Positions 24,085 to 36,083 of a stretch of DNA of 64,000 bases are shown here, in pieces. The DNA is taken from assembly GCA_963082975.1 (NCBI GenBank), contig OY720347.1:45893155-45957154 (forward strand). Direction: 5' to 3'. A program made the position numbers and the translations under genes. This DNA is from Labia minor. Its lineage: Eukaryota > Arthropoda > Insecta > Dermaptera > Spongiphoridae. Below the pieces are notes generated by a model. It was not told the DNA's origin and ran no database searches. It saw nothing but the letters and a program-made list of their open reading frames with translations. Positions within the stretch are counted from its first letter, which is position 1. The number at the start of each line of letters is the position of its first letter.

Positions 24085-25590
24085 TAGAAAGCGCAAAAAA
24101 AGGCTAATTTTTTTAAAAAAAAGACAAGTTTTTTGTTAAAAAGCCTGTCAGAACTTTTATAAATTAAAAAAATAATAAAAGGTTGCCTTATGCTTGTAAA
24201 ATAAAATTTTATTATATAAAGAGATTATACTGTAGTTTTGAGGACTTTGTCTTATAGACTGATGAAGAGAACAAATTCCTCTAAACTATAGTTCCTTAAT
24301 ATAAATTAAAAATATATTGTTTGTAAATCATAACAAGAGTAATAAAAAATAGAATGTCGATAAGAGTTTTTTATTGACACAAGACCAAATCATAGATAAG
24401 ACCAAATGTATAAACAGGTTTAAACTAAATAATATATAATCTGAATATTACAGATATCAATCTTTTTGCTAATGACTGGGCTGGTTCTCAAACTTTATTG
24501 CTGTCTGGTGTTGAATCATATTAACTATATGAAATTTTCGCGAAAATCCACTTCTCTACTCCCTCTCTATTACTTCGACTCTTGTTTTTTAATATAATAT
24601 TTTTAATTTCTAAATGAAATTCAAAATTATATTTACTTAAAATGTCAAATTGCAAGAGTTTGAGTGGATTTTATGAATTTGCAAAAATACTGCAAATGAC
24701 TGAAAAAAAATTTTTGTTGCAAAAAGGCAAAAAAATGTAAAAAAAAAAATTGCGAAAAATGGAAAAAAAAAGCTCGAAAAAAGGCGAATTTTTTTGAAAA
24801 AGGTGCGGAATGCCAAAAAAGCAAAAAAGGCGAAAAAAGCGTTTTTTAAAATCTACCAATGTGTTTGATTTTTACCGACCGACGATAGTAAGGGAGGTAT
24901 TGTTTTCACACCAAATTTCACATGTGGAGATTTTTACATATATCCACGAATCATGCATTTTCTTAACAGAAAAAAGTATTTTTAGCATGATGTCTGTCCG
25001 TCCGTCCGTCTGTCCGTTCGTATAGATGTGTACAGCCTGAACGGCTCAACGGATTTTGATGAAATTTGGTATATTTACTTAATGCATCAGTAGGATGAAT
25101 TGATCAACTTTTGGTGCAAATCCGGAAAACGGAAGTGGTAGTATTAAAATCGACGATAGGAAGGGAAGGGTTATTTTCACACCAAATTTCATATGAGGAG
25201 ATTTTTTACATATCACCACGAATCATGCACTTTGTATTGGTTTTATCCTCGAGAAAAATCATCTTTATTAGTTTTTTGTCAATTTAAAATTATATGACGT
25301 CATCCAACCATTCATGACGTCACAGCCTGGTCTTACATATATATTATAAATAAAATAAAATTAAAAATATTTATGTTATATTTATATCTGTTTTTTATTA
25401 CATTAATAGATAAGTATATTTAAATTATTTGAAATTGTTTCTGTAGCTGGAAATTAATTTACTTCAAATTACTTTACGTCGGTTCGGACATGGCCACAAG
25501 TCAACTTATTATAGATCGGTGGAGATCTAGAAAAAAATCTTGAAAAGGCTCAAATTTTTAAAACGGCAAATGCCTTTTTTGCGCTCTCTA
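24085..25590. mobile_element. Decayed hAT-like element
   Basis: The left end reads TAGAAAGCGCAAAAAAAGGC. The right end on the minus strand reads TAGAGAGCGCAAAAAAGGC. Flanking octamers ATATTTAT (24077-24084) and ATATATGT (25591-25598) match at 6 of 8 positions, fitting a degraded hAT target duplication. The interior near 24670-24850 is full of GCAAAAAAGGC-like motifs, a possible array of subterminal transposase sites. No transposase remains. A separate repeat with internal direct duplication (24880-25235) sits within it. Confidence 0.65.
24880..25330. repeat. Nested repeat with internal duplication and CTGT/CCGT core
   Basis: Two copies of an ~85-bp segment (about 24885-24970 and 25150-25235) share CACACCAAATTTCA, GGAGATTTTTACATAT and CCACGAATCATGCA. 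Between them lie GTCTGTCCGTCCGTCCGTC and then GGCTCAACGGATTTTGATG followed by AAATTTGGTA. Its right-hand flank (TGACGTCACAGCC onward, about 25311-25440) is also similar to 44765-44905. Non-coding. Confidence 0.65.
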
Positions 25591-26398
25591 ATATATGTAT
25601 ATATATATAATTTAAATTAATTAATTTTAATAAAAAGAAATAATTAATTATTAATAATAAAACAAGAACTTTTGAAGCAAATAAAAAAAAATAATAATTA
25701 AGATTTATTTTTATAAAATTTTATTTTATGTTATAATAAAAAAAAATTGATTACATTAAAACAGGCACATACTTCTCATTATAAGACGAATTCGAGATAA
25801 GAGTTGTTTCTAAATTAAAATTATTGGGCAATTGTCTCCTGTTTCAGTTTCTCTTTTCAACCTCTTGGAATCCTGCAAATCATCTTTATGTTAACTGTTT
25901 ATAATGTTTACTTATAAAAACATTGTTATTGCTCTCTTGTAAAGTTTGCAAAAATAAGATAGCTGGTGTTGCCGCTACAGAAATCGTATATTATTTTGTT
26001 AAAATTTCAATGTAATTTAATTCTTTTTTCCTATATTATACTTATAATAAAATTTATTATTTTTTAGAATATAAAATAATTATAATTTAATTAATTTAAT
26101 AATTTTATAAATAGAAAATTTAAGAAAAGTTAATTCTGGTTATTCACTAAGAAATTGAGAATAACTTTTACTTACTTGTATATTCTAATATTGATTCATT
26201 TATAAGTCATTTATAAGAATATTTATATTTTTTTGTTTTGAAATCCTGAAAAATAATTTTTAAAATGAAAATAATATTTGAATTGAAATGTATTATAACA
26301 CATGAATATGCAATTAATGGATTGGTCGAGATGTTCCCAATTACTAGTCTCTGATGTACTAAAAATAACACAATATAATATCTATATTGTAAAAAAGT
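25591..26398. other. AT-rich spacer
   Basis: AT-rich. A slightly more balanced patch at about 25780-25985 shows no coding signal. Confidence 0.4.
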
Positions 26399-26986
26399 CT
26401 GGAGTGTCTCCACTCGACTATCTCGCAAATTTGAATTGGATTAATTAACATATATTATATTTAAATTAAATTTAATTAATTATAAATTAAAATTAATAAA
26501 TAATATTTATTTAACCAGCGCGTGTTTGGCTCTTTGTTGATGGCACCACGTCATGTGCTGGCGCGTGATTAGCAATTAAAAAATCAATTCCGGTACTTTC
26601 AGCGATTCAATCAAGCTGAAATTCTATATTTAGCAGTTTTATACAATTTTTAATCATGTGAAAAATTATCAAACATATATCTTTATTTTTACGGTCACTT
26701 TAGAGGAAAAAAAAATCAAAACATTGTAGGTATTGACCCTCTTCCGGTTGAGCTATATTTCTCAAAATTTGATAGAAAACTACGAATTTTGAATAATGCC
26801 CATGTCCAAATTTCATGATTCTAGCTCAAACCGTTTTTGCGTAATCTTGTCTAATTACACACACATATACATTTCTTTCAACCTTAGTGAAAATGACTCA
26901 GGGACCTTTAATTAAAACGTATAAAAACACAAAAATCTCGACATCTAAAATTTTCGTGATTGCAATACTATCTCTGACGAGATAGT
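26399..26986 (+). mobile_element. Family A, best full-length copy (588 bp)
   Basis: It starts CTGGAGTGTCTCCACTCGAC (26399) and ends in the perfect stem-loop ACTATCTC-TGAC-GAGATAGT (26967-26986). GAGTG-TCTC-CACTC at the 5' end is another small stem-loop. ACTATCTCG occurs inverted near both ends (about 26417 and 26978). The interior has an AT-rich block, the GTGTTTGGCTCTTTGTTGAT segment, a TTTCAGCGATTCAATCAAGC core and an ACACACATATACAT run. No open frame has a recognisable product. Whether it is a TIR element, a Helitron-type or a SINE-like element is not settled: the inverted repeats are short and I see no clear target duplication. Confidence 0.8.
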
Positions 26987-29900
26987 AAAAAAGAGGAATA
27001 TCAAATATTTCTCATATAATAATAAAAATAATATTTTTTAATTAATTAAGGTAAGTGATGTTTCAATTAAATAATAAAAAATATCTTCGTTCACTTGCAA
27101 AAGTTTCAAGAAAAGAGTTTGTAGTTAAAAACTTTTATTTATTTATTTACTATTTATTTATAAATTTCAGTCAGATACATAGTCAGATGGTTCAAGTTTT
27201 AATCTTGTCAGATTCACTTGGATTATATTCCTTATCAAGTATGTATCGTCTGATTTTGACATGAGATCTGGTAGAGTCATACCAGAATGTTTGATAAAAT
27301 AACAGAGTTCTACACAATTTTGATAACAATAATTAACAAAAAATAGATTAGATATGTTTTTTTTATAATTTAATAATTAATTTTAATTATATTATTTTTA
27401 TTTTAGTTAATTAATTATTAAAAATAATTATTAGTTGTAGTTCGATCTCTTGAATTCATTAATAATTTACGAACACGCAATGTCAACCACTTGTTTAGTA
27501 TTTATATTTTTGTTTCAATTTTAAAATTTACTTTTAATTGAACAATAATTGATAATACATACTATTTTTAGATAATTTAATTCTCTTAAAATATACATTT
27601 TTCATTATAAAAACAAATTGAGAATGGATTAATATAATTCAATTTATTTATCCTTTATTTATTTATAAATAGGGTAATTTATTTTTTAATTTATTGTTAA
27701 TCAATTTGTTTTGGAATAATTAAAAATTAAAATGAACTCTAAATATTTCCAAAATTTGTTTAATCCAAAAATATGTGATCATTAGAAAAAATTTCTAACA
27801 ATTTCACCTGGACTTTACTATAATTATAAATAATTTATGGAAGTATTAAACCTAGCTCTTAAACGGTATCTAACCTTGACCCTTCCTTATGTCAATCATA
27901 TCTGCCCTTAAATTATTTTCATAAATTTACCCAATTCTACATTTATCATTATAAATTTGTTCTACCTTCATTCAAATTATTGTATTTATACTGCATTTTA
28001 CTATTGAAAACAAATGATATAATAATTTTCTAGTCTTTTATAAAAATATGCATCTGATTTTCTTTAATTTCACAATATTAAATAATTTTGAATAAAGAAA
28101 AACAATTGAACTTGTATCAAAATCATTTTAGTATTATATTTTACTCGCTTTGTTAATAAACATCGATGAAGTTTCCCCATCGCCATTGCTAATAGCATCT
28201 TTCAACCAACGAAGAGAAACAAAGTTAAGAATCTCAATGGGATTAGTTTATGAATTATGAGGTTTATTCTTGAATCCACAAACAACAAAAACAATCCTAA
28301 CAAGGGGGCTTAAAATAAATCAAAAAGACTGAGTTGAGATGGATGATTAAAATACGTATAATTGATCAAGAAAATAAATTGTTTTGTCATTTATATCAAC
28401 ATTGAATAAATAAGAATAAAAATAAATAGTATATTTACATTAAAATTAATTCGACAGATATAAAGAGCAAAATGTCTTAAAGCAATCCAATTGATCCCTA
28501 TGATCAAAATTTAAGGAATTATTTGGATGTATAGCTGAGATAGTATCACTAAACGTTTTTATTTATTGATTCTTATATATAATATTTTACCCAAAACTTG
28601 ACTCATATCGTTCCACAAACAACATTTTCGTTTGATTTAGTTCCGTGCTATTTTTGAATATTCCAATCTTAATACATAAATACTAATATAGGTTAGATCA
28701 AATTTAAACAAAATTTATATTTATTTAAAATAAATTTATAAATAAAATGGATAAAAATTTTGAAAAGAAATAATAAATTCAAGTTTAAATGTCAATAAAA
28801 TATAACAATAGTGACTGTCCTAGTGTATTTATTACAAGAGAATTGGGTGTAAAAGAGAAAGGTTAGGTTCCAATAGGAAGTTGAGATCTAGAAAGACCAA
28901 AGATATTTTCTCTTCCACCTATCAAGAAGAGAATATTAAGATGGGAATGAAAGAAGCGTTTCCAGTTCAGTTAGAATTTCATAAGTTTCTTATTGTACTT
29001 TGTATGTTACGGACAACACTCAAATACAATGTCAAAGAGAATTTCATCTAGCCGTTTTGGAAGGGCTCTGATCTTAAAGTGAGATGAAGAGACAAAACTC
29101 AACCACAATTATATTATTTCTAAGATTTACGAGTAAAGTAAAGGAAGCCACTTTATGAGTTCGAGTTCCTCTTTGCTCGTTCATAAATTCAAATCTATTG
29201 GGACAATTGTTCAAGACAACTGACATTTGACAAAGAAACGTTCAAGAAGTCTACAGTATAAATGCTATCTTGTAATCATGCGCACATTCTATATTTTTAA
29301 TTTATTAAAATTTTAATTTTAATTAAAAAAAAAAAATAATTATAAAAAATGATTTCTTTTTTTTTATAAAAATGCTTCCAACATAAAATTATGCAAATAT
29401 TTAATATATTTTTCGTCAGATAATATTATTAAGTAAATAGTCAATTGCATTATATTAGTTTAGTAGTATAGTGCAAATATAATGAACAAGAAGGGCCAAA
29501 AAATTTTTAGTATTAATAATTATAATAAAAGCTCCACTGTGACCTGAAGGATGTTGTACTGATAGTACAACTCCACTATAGTTAATGTTTGATATGATGG
29601 ATGCCGAAAAAAGGACTTAAATCCGGATGGTCAATAAAAATAATTATTATATAAAAATGGTATAATTATTCTTAAAAACGAAAAATAAAATTCTTTAAAT
29701 AAAATAATTTATAGTGATGAAAATGAATTTAGTGTAGCCTATTGTGAAATAAATGGTATAAAATGACAAACAAATGCATTTTTAAATTGTTTTAAATATT
29801 CATTTAAAACAATATTTATACAAAGTTTTATTTCAAAAAAATCAATAAATCGATAAAAAAAACAATTCGATTAATATTAACGAACCAACCGAGAAATGTT

Positions 29901-30039
29901 TTAAGAAAGAGAATATTTTTTTATTATTTAAGAGAAAATATTCTCAAAGTTTTTTCTACTTCTGGATTTAAAAAAAGAGAAGATTTGATGGTAAAGTCAA
30001 ATCCAATTTATAAATTATTCTAATAAGTTGAATAGGAAT
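26987..30039. other. AT-rich stretch, no gene recognised
   Basis: AT-rich. Somewhat balanced patches occur at about 28140-28330 and 28820-29260, without recognisable frames, repeats or splice patterns. An open frame at 27055-27264 is AT-driven. Confidence 0.4.
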
Positions 30040-31140
30040 TTTTCGTCTGGTAATGGTATGATAATTCATTTTTATTCGATTCCGATTTTGCCGACAACCT
30101 GTAACACCGACCGGCTGGATTATCTTTTTCAATAATAAATTTCATTGACGGCTTGAGGTAGGGAAGATTTTTTTATTCAACCACATCTATTAGACGGTCC
30201 GAGGGTTAAATTAATATTCTAGAAGAAGGAAATTATAGAGAATTCAATTTGACACATTGAGCTAAAGGAAGAGCTGGCGACGCAGTTTCCTTCCCCCTTG
30301 AAATATTTATGGATTTAAGGCACGAATGAATGGCGATAGGTTCGCGGAGGGGGGTTAAAATAAAAAGGATCAGACTTTAAAAAAGGCACCTACGTGCAAA
30401 TCGGATTTAGCATTGCGGGGACAGAATGAAATATTTATGAGAACAAGAAAATTAATTGTTAAAAAAAAAATAAATACATTACCATGTAGAATATTTCTAT
30501 AAAGGGGGTGTAATTTTCCTCTTCGTCTGGTTTTGACGTGAAATTTTTCTAAGTAATTATTTATAAAATGTTCTTTTCATAAAAAAAAATGAGGGACAGG
30601 AGTAGAGTGCCGAAATTTTAATGTTACACTTTAATAAATCATGCTATTAAAAAGTGCATGGTTTAAAGGAAGGGCTGGACTTCATAAAAAGCTCCAGACT
30701 ATGTTATTTTTTTTTTTGCTGTTTATATAAATGGGAATCCACAGTATATAAAGTTTAAAAAATATTCTAGCCCAGCTCTCATAATTTATAAAGGCAGATG
30801 CTTTTCAAAATATTGCTCACTTGCCAAAAGGAATGGATCCATTTCAGAGAATTTTTCAAAAATAACGTAATGTTTTTTTTTTCATTGTCGTTTGTGAAAA
30901 TGATTAAACGAGGTCGTGTCATCTTTATGGATTTTATTTGGGGGACTATTATAAAACAGACGCTCATGTCGGACAAGGATTGAAAGTTTGGTAACCCCTT
31001 TTTATAGGTCGCCCTTTACAGAGGGTTGATCTGCTCTACCCTTCGCTATTCAAATGGAATGGAATAACTTTCCAGGCATTGTTGAGAGCCACTTTAGGCC
31101 AACGTTGGCCACTTCCATTTCGAGTGACTGTCGTTATGAA
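30040..31140. other. GC-richer non-repetitive island
   Basis: About 1.1 kb of more balanced sequence. It includes GACAACCTGTAACACCGACC near 30090, CGCGGAGGGGGG near 30341 and CACCTACGTGCAAATCGG near 30388. No open frame longer than about 65 codons shows a domain, and no copy exists elsewhere in the window. It is a candidate conserved non-coding cluster or untranslated exon. Confidence 0.35.
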
Positions 31141-31520
31141 ATTTGTCATTTCATTACACGTTCAAAGAAAAAAAATAGAAAATCAATTTAATTCAAAATA
31201 GAAGATGAATATGATCAGAAAAGTCAACATGAATATTTAATAAATTTAAAAGAAAAAAATAAGGATAATATTGGTGAGAAATAAATTAAATATTAATAAA
31301 AGATGAAGATGATCACTATTATTTTCATAATATAGGATATTTATTTATTACTATTTATTTACTGGATGAACCCGTTGCAAACGGCGTTTGCAATTTCAGT
31401 TTGAAATGATTTTATCGTAGAGTGCAGCAATTAATCAAATAGTTCTTTGAAAACAATATTTTTTATATACCAATGATCATTTATTAGTAATCTGCCTTGC
31501 GGAGTTTTCTTTAAATTTTG

Positions 31521-31991
31521 GTAGACAAGATTACGCAAAAACGGTTTGAGCTAGAAGCATCAAATTTTGTATACGGGCATTATACAAAATTCGGAGTTTG
31601 CTATCAACTTTTGAGAAATGTAGCTCATTCAGAAGAGGGTCATTACCTAAAACGTTTTTATTTTTTCTCCTCTAAAGTGACCGTAGAAATAAAGATATAT
31701 GTTTGATAGTTTTTCACATACTTAAAAATTGTATAAAACTGTTATATATAGAATTTCAGCTTGATTGAATCGCCAGAAGTACCAGAAATAATGTTTTAAC
31801 ACGTTGACTTGCAATCACGCGCCAGTACCTGACGTGGTGCCATCAACAAAGTGCCAAACACGCGCGGGTTTAATAAATATTATTTATTAATTTTAATTTA
31901 TAATTTAATTAATTAAATTTAATTTAAATATAATATATTATGTTATTTAATATAATTCAAATTGCAAGAGAGTCGAGTGGAAACACTCCAG
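31521..31991 (-). mobile_element. Family A copy, 3'-truncated (minus orientation)
   Basis: The 5' end lies at 31991 (CTGGAGTGTTTCCACTCGAC on the minus strand) and the element runs down to about 31521, stopping at the GTAGACAAGATTACGC block. The last ~110 bp with the terminal hairpin are missing. The core and the CACGCGC...GTGGTGCC segment are well kept. Confidence 0.85.
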
Positions 31992-32246
31992 CTAATTTTA
32001 AAATTGACATTTGTTGGTTGCTCTAATCTATCGTTTGTTGACTGTGTGGAATCCATGACATAGGGTTGGGCGTATTTTTTTGAATATCCGTCTTGTGGGT
32101 TTAAATGCGAATTTTTTCTCTAATCAACCGTCTTTTTTTAAATTAGGGTTTTCCATTGTTATATCTGTATGAAATTGGGCAAATATATAATCCATTTATT
32201 TTATTTTAATTAAATAGAATTAATATACTTAGAAAAATTAAAATTA

Positions 32247-32450
32247 ATGGCGACGAAACTGACGAGACCAATGAAAGGAAAGCGTTTAGCCACAATTGAT
32301 TAAATAAAGTCGGAATCGAAGAACGAGCTGATGGCCATACCTAAAAGTGCATTTCAGAAGTGCTTCAGCGATTGGAAGAATCGCTGGCATAAGTGCATTA
32401 TATCTGAGGGAAACTACTTTGAAGGGGACAAAATGGATATCGATGAATAA
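32247..32450 (+). pseudogene. Transposase C-terminal fragment, second mariner type
   Basis: From 32247 the frame reads ...RPMKGKRLATID, a TAA stop at 32301-32303, then ELMAIPKSAFQKCFSDWKNR and WHKCIISEGNYFEGD, to the TAA at 32448-32450. This is the C-terminal signature of a Tc1/mariner transposase group different from those at 15.9 and 50.1 kb. There is one nonsense codon and no catalytic part. No inverted repeats were identified around it. Confidence 0.8.
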
Positions 32451-32764
32451 ATAAATACTTTTCGAAATAATTCAAAATTCGCCTTTTCTTTTGAACAAAC
32501 CTCATTTAATGGAACACTTGGTACTTATCAGCGAGAGAAGCTTTTAAGGGTGACAGAAGGAATAAACCATTCATTCGTAAAGGAGATGATCAAAATTATT
32601 TATTTTATAACAATTATTAATTATATAATAGTTTATATTAATACATTATATTAATAATATTTAAAAATACCAATTACCTATATATATATATTAATAAGAT
32701 CTAATTTATCAACAAATCCAAACACCAAGAAGAAATTGGATTAAAAGAATGAAATATAGGCATA

Positions 32765-33005
32765 TTATATATAGTACCGGGACCCCGAGCCTCGGCTCGG
32801 TACTTAAGTTAAAAAAAATGATTCATTATTATTGGATTTGGCTGGTAATATTAATACCTGGGACACCGAGCTCTCGCTCTACCCTTTAAAAAATATTGAT
32901 ACACAATTCTTTAATTATTTATTACAATTATTAAATGTTACACATTTGCATCAATCTGATTAAAATTAATGAACTTGTGCTCCTCAATAATACATAAATA
33001 TATAA
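32765..33005. repeat. GC-hairpin-bearing repeat
   Basis: GTACCG...CCGAGCCTCGG...CGGTAC at 32774-32803 is a nested stem-loop. A diverged second version (ACCTGGGACACCGAGCTCTC, then GCTCTACCC) follows at about 32865-32894. The next ~90 bp (32915-33005) recur at 33755-33840. Non-coding; class unknown. Confidence 0.5.
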
Positions 33006-33347
33006 TATATAGGTACATATATTTTTTTTCTATAGTGTTTTTTTGAAAAACTGTTTAGCGCCCCAAGTGGTTATAAAACAAACTAAAGACAAAAAAACGT
33101 GCTTTGCAGCTTTTCGGAATTAAAAAAGCAAAATTGGCAGTCGTGGGACTGGCCGACAGAAGTGAAAACTTCTGCGTAAGAAATTTTAAAACAGACGAAA
33201 TTCGCGCTATTTCACGAGAAAGATGAATTTCATATGCATGTATATATATATAACTTATATATTATTTTAAACATATATTTTAAACAAATTTGTAACTTAT
33301 ATTTATATATATATAAATACACAACTTTGTTTAAAATATTGCAATAC

Positions 33348-33499
33348 GAACTGTTTTATAATTCTTATCTCTAACATAAAATATATATTTATTATGTGAA
33401 GTTCATTTCGTATAATTTTGATTATATATGTATATATGAAATGAACTTTACATAATAAATATATATTTATATGTTAGAGATAATTTATAAAACAGTTCT
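33348..33499. repeat. ~65-bp-arm palindrome
   Basis: GAACTGTTTTATAA... (33348-33412) is inverted at 33437-33499, with a ~24-bp spacer and a few mismatches. Outside it, GAAGTGAAAACTTCT (about 33159) and GAAGTTTTCACTTC (about 33628) are also inverted relative to each other. Direct copies of TAAGAAATTT flank as well. The region 32915-33840 therefore looks like one composite fold-back element. Confidence 0.65.
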
Positions 33500-33754
33500 A
33501 ATGACAATTCAAATTTCGCGCTCTGTTATAAGAAATTTGAAAGCAGATGGTTTCATGGTGTTGGTCACGATCACGCGAGTTCTATACTTTTTCCCCATCC
33601 CGCAAAAGTGCTCAACGCCGCTAAAGAAGTTTTCACTTCAAAAATTATTTAATATTTGGAAATATATCTGACTTATAGAAAAAATGAATATTAATTAAAG
33701 AAAGAAATAGTTTTTAAAATATCCTGAATAATATGTAACAATTTTCAAGATAGA

Positions 33755-33840
33755 AATTTATTACAATATTACAATTATTAACTGTTGCATCATTGCATCA
33801 ATCTGATTAAAATGAATGGAACTTCGGGTACTCAATAATA
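33755..33840. repeat. Direct copy of the 32915-33005 segment
   Basis: It shares ATTACAATTATTAA, GCATCAATCTGATTAAAAT and CTCAATAATA with 32915-33005, at clear but incomplete identity. The two copies flank the palindromic region. Confidence 0.65.
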
Positions 33841-34020
33841 ATAAATAAAATAATATTAATAAATATATTGAATAATATTTTATTGAAAAAATATTAAAAC
33901 TTATAAAACTATCTAAAACTTTATTAATAAAAGAACAATGAATAAATAAATTAAAAAGTAAACAATAGATAAAAAGAAAAAAAAATAACAAAATCATTAT
34001 TTTCATTTTTAAATAACGAT

Positions 34021-34088
34021 TCACCCGGCGAGTTTCGAACCGACGAAATCCACTCGTTAAAACATCAGTCCAACCGCTGGACTATATG
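34021..34088 (-). repeat. tRNA-like (SINE head-like) sequence
   Basis: On the minus strand, TAGTCCAGCGGTTGGACTG resembles a tRNA D-arm/A-box, and GTCGGTTCGAAACTCGCC about 35 nt later resembles a B-box/T-arm. The T-stem does not pair properly and no acceptor stem closes, so it is not a functional tRNA gene. A tRNA-derived SINE head or tRNA relic is more likely. Confidence 0.5.
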
Positions 34089-34090
34089 TA

Positions 34091-34350
34091 TTTAGATAAA
34101 AAATTGTCATTTTTTTACTGTCTTAGCAGGCAGTATTAAAAATTTTGACGTTTTCCATATAATATATAATTTTCAATTAAGAAATTAATAATGAAGCTGT
34201 ATGTTTCAAGAGATATCATCAATAAAACTTAATTTTTCTTTATAAATACTATATCTAGTGTGAATTTGAAAAAAATCGTTAGAGCGGTTTTTGAGAACCA
34301 TGATATATAGATAAATACATATATACAATTTTAGCTAGCATAATAAGATA
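34091..34350. repeat. Repeat shared (inverted) with 44570-44720
   Basis: AATCGTTAGAGCGGTTTTTG (about 34273) matches the reverse complement of the sequence at about 44636-44660. Neighbouring stretches (AAACTTAATTTTTCTTTATA; ATAAGATAAGATA) also match in inverted order. Non-coding dispersed repeat. Confidence 0.6.
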
Positions 34351-34352
<2 letters not shown>

Positions 34353-34406
<54 letters not shown>

Positions 34407-34408
34407 GC
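34353..34408. repeat. (AT)n(AG)n microsatellite
   Basis: An AT array passing directly into an AG array. Confidence 0.9.
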
Positions 34409-34575
34409 TGTGGAGGAGGTGCCTAGGGGTAAATTTTGGTAAGTAGAAAAACATTTTGAAACACATGTAGTCAATGCCCTTCGAGGGTCTGTCGGCTTTC
34501 ACTTCGCATATATATATATATACGTTTCCATAGCAACGTATGGTTACGGAAACAGTGAGTGAGTGAGTGATTATG
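34409..34575. promoter_or_regulatory. Possible RFX X-box-like palindrome region
   Basis: GTTTCCATAGCAAC at about 34526-34539 differs by one base from the RFX X-box consensus GTTNCCATGGNAAC. An imperfect inverted GGTTACGGAAAC follows at about 34542-34553, and then a GTGAGTGA array. It lies between microsatellites, so it may be part of a repeat. Function is only inferred from the motif. Confidence 0.25.
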
Positions 34576-35683
34576 GTTTGTATATATATAAATAATTATT
34601 ACTATTCAAACATACATAGATTTGATTGTAGACCACAATAATTAAGAAAAAATAATAATTTCGGAAAAGATAACTCAAAAATTGAGAATGAAGAATAAAC
34701 ATGGTAAAACTAAACATGACAAAAAATAAATTGGCAGAAACAATTTTTGATAAATGAAACAATTAATGGATGCTACAGGGAAAATAATTAAAAAATAAAT
34801 AAAAAAAGATTAAATAGCGGTAGTGTAATATTATAATAACATAAATTCTTTTGACGAACATATTTTAATTATTAATATGAAAACTCCTAATAAATTATAT
34901 TTTTTTTTGTTAATTATAATAATAAATCAAATAGATGGTGATAAATATAAATATCGTAACCCACAAATAAAATGCTGAACCTCTGAACTTGAAGATAAAC
35001 CTCAACAAGTTCACGAAAATTTAAAATTTTGGAATTATTTAATATGATGGAATAAATATAAGTAATTATATAAACTGGCTAATAAGGGCTTAGCTCTCAA
35101 AAAAAAAAAATATTAAATTAAAATATTTTAATAATTCAAGTGGTTTATTAATCTGATTTAAAAAAAATAATATTTAGATAGCTCTTCTAGAATTTTTAAA
35201 TACATAATTTTATTATTATTATCATTATATATATATATGTCATTTTCGAGATGAAAATATTGCAAGGAACTTTTTTGTTTTATTGAAAATATTTAAATTA
35301 TATTCGTATGCATTTGTAATCAATTAATATATTAAAACGATCATGATGTGAGCATTAAAATGTTAAAAATGAAATGGGAATGATAAAAATTGTATGATGT
35401 TTATCATTAAATAACAAATGATTTGATTTAAAAACACACAAATAATAAATTTGCATACATAAATCATACAACACAAATAACTATTATTAGTTAATATAAA
35501 TAATTAAAAAAGAATGATTAAAATAGTTATTAATTACCTATTAACACGCACAGTTTCAGATTGTAGTATTGTCCTATTCACTACTAAATGCAAACTAAAT
35601 AATATGTTGTTTTGTTTTTTAATCGATTTCAAGTGAATTGGCCGAGTGACTTATCGCTTATATTGAAAAAGGATTGTGCTGGA
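34576..35683. other. AT-rich stretch
   Basis: AT-rich non-coding DNA. A 63-codon minus-strand frame at 34571-34762 is low-complexity and not convincing. Confidence 0.4.
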
Positions 35684-36083
35684 GAAACGAAAACGTGGTA
35701 GGTAATGGTCCTCTTCCGAATGAGCTATATTTCTTAAAAGTTGATAGAAAACTACGAATTTTGAATAATATACGTGTACCAAATTTGATGATTCTAGTTC
35801 AAACCGTTTTTGCGTAATCTTGTCTACATACATATACACACAGACAGTGGCGTAACTAGGGGGGAGCAGGGGGGGACATATGTCCCCGGGCGCCAAATTT
35901 AGGGGGCGCAAAATTAGGGAAGCCTATTTGGAACAAAAGAAGAATTAATATTTAAAGTTAAACTGTATTTTGTGTAAGTCAATAAATATTATTTATACGC
36001 TTATTAAAATCTGTTAAACCTGTTTCGTTATTCGTCATTAATATTCTTTAAAAAGAATTAAATTATATATATATATATATATA

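Noticed and set aside
34021-34088. A functional tRNA gene
   Set aside because: A- and B-box-like parts are present, but the T-stem and acceptor stem do not pair. Recorded as tRNA-like repeat only.
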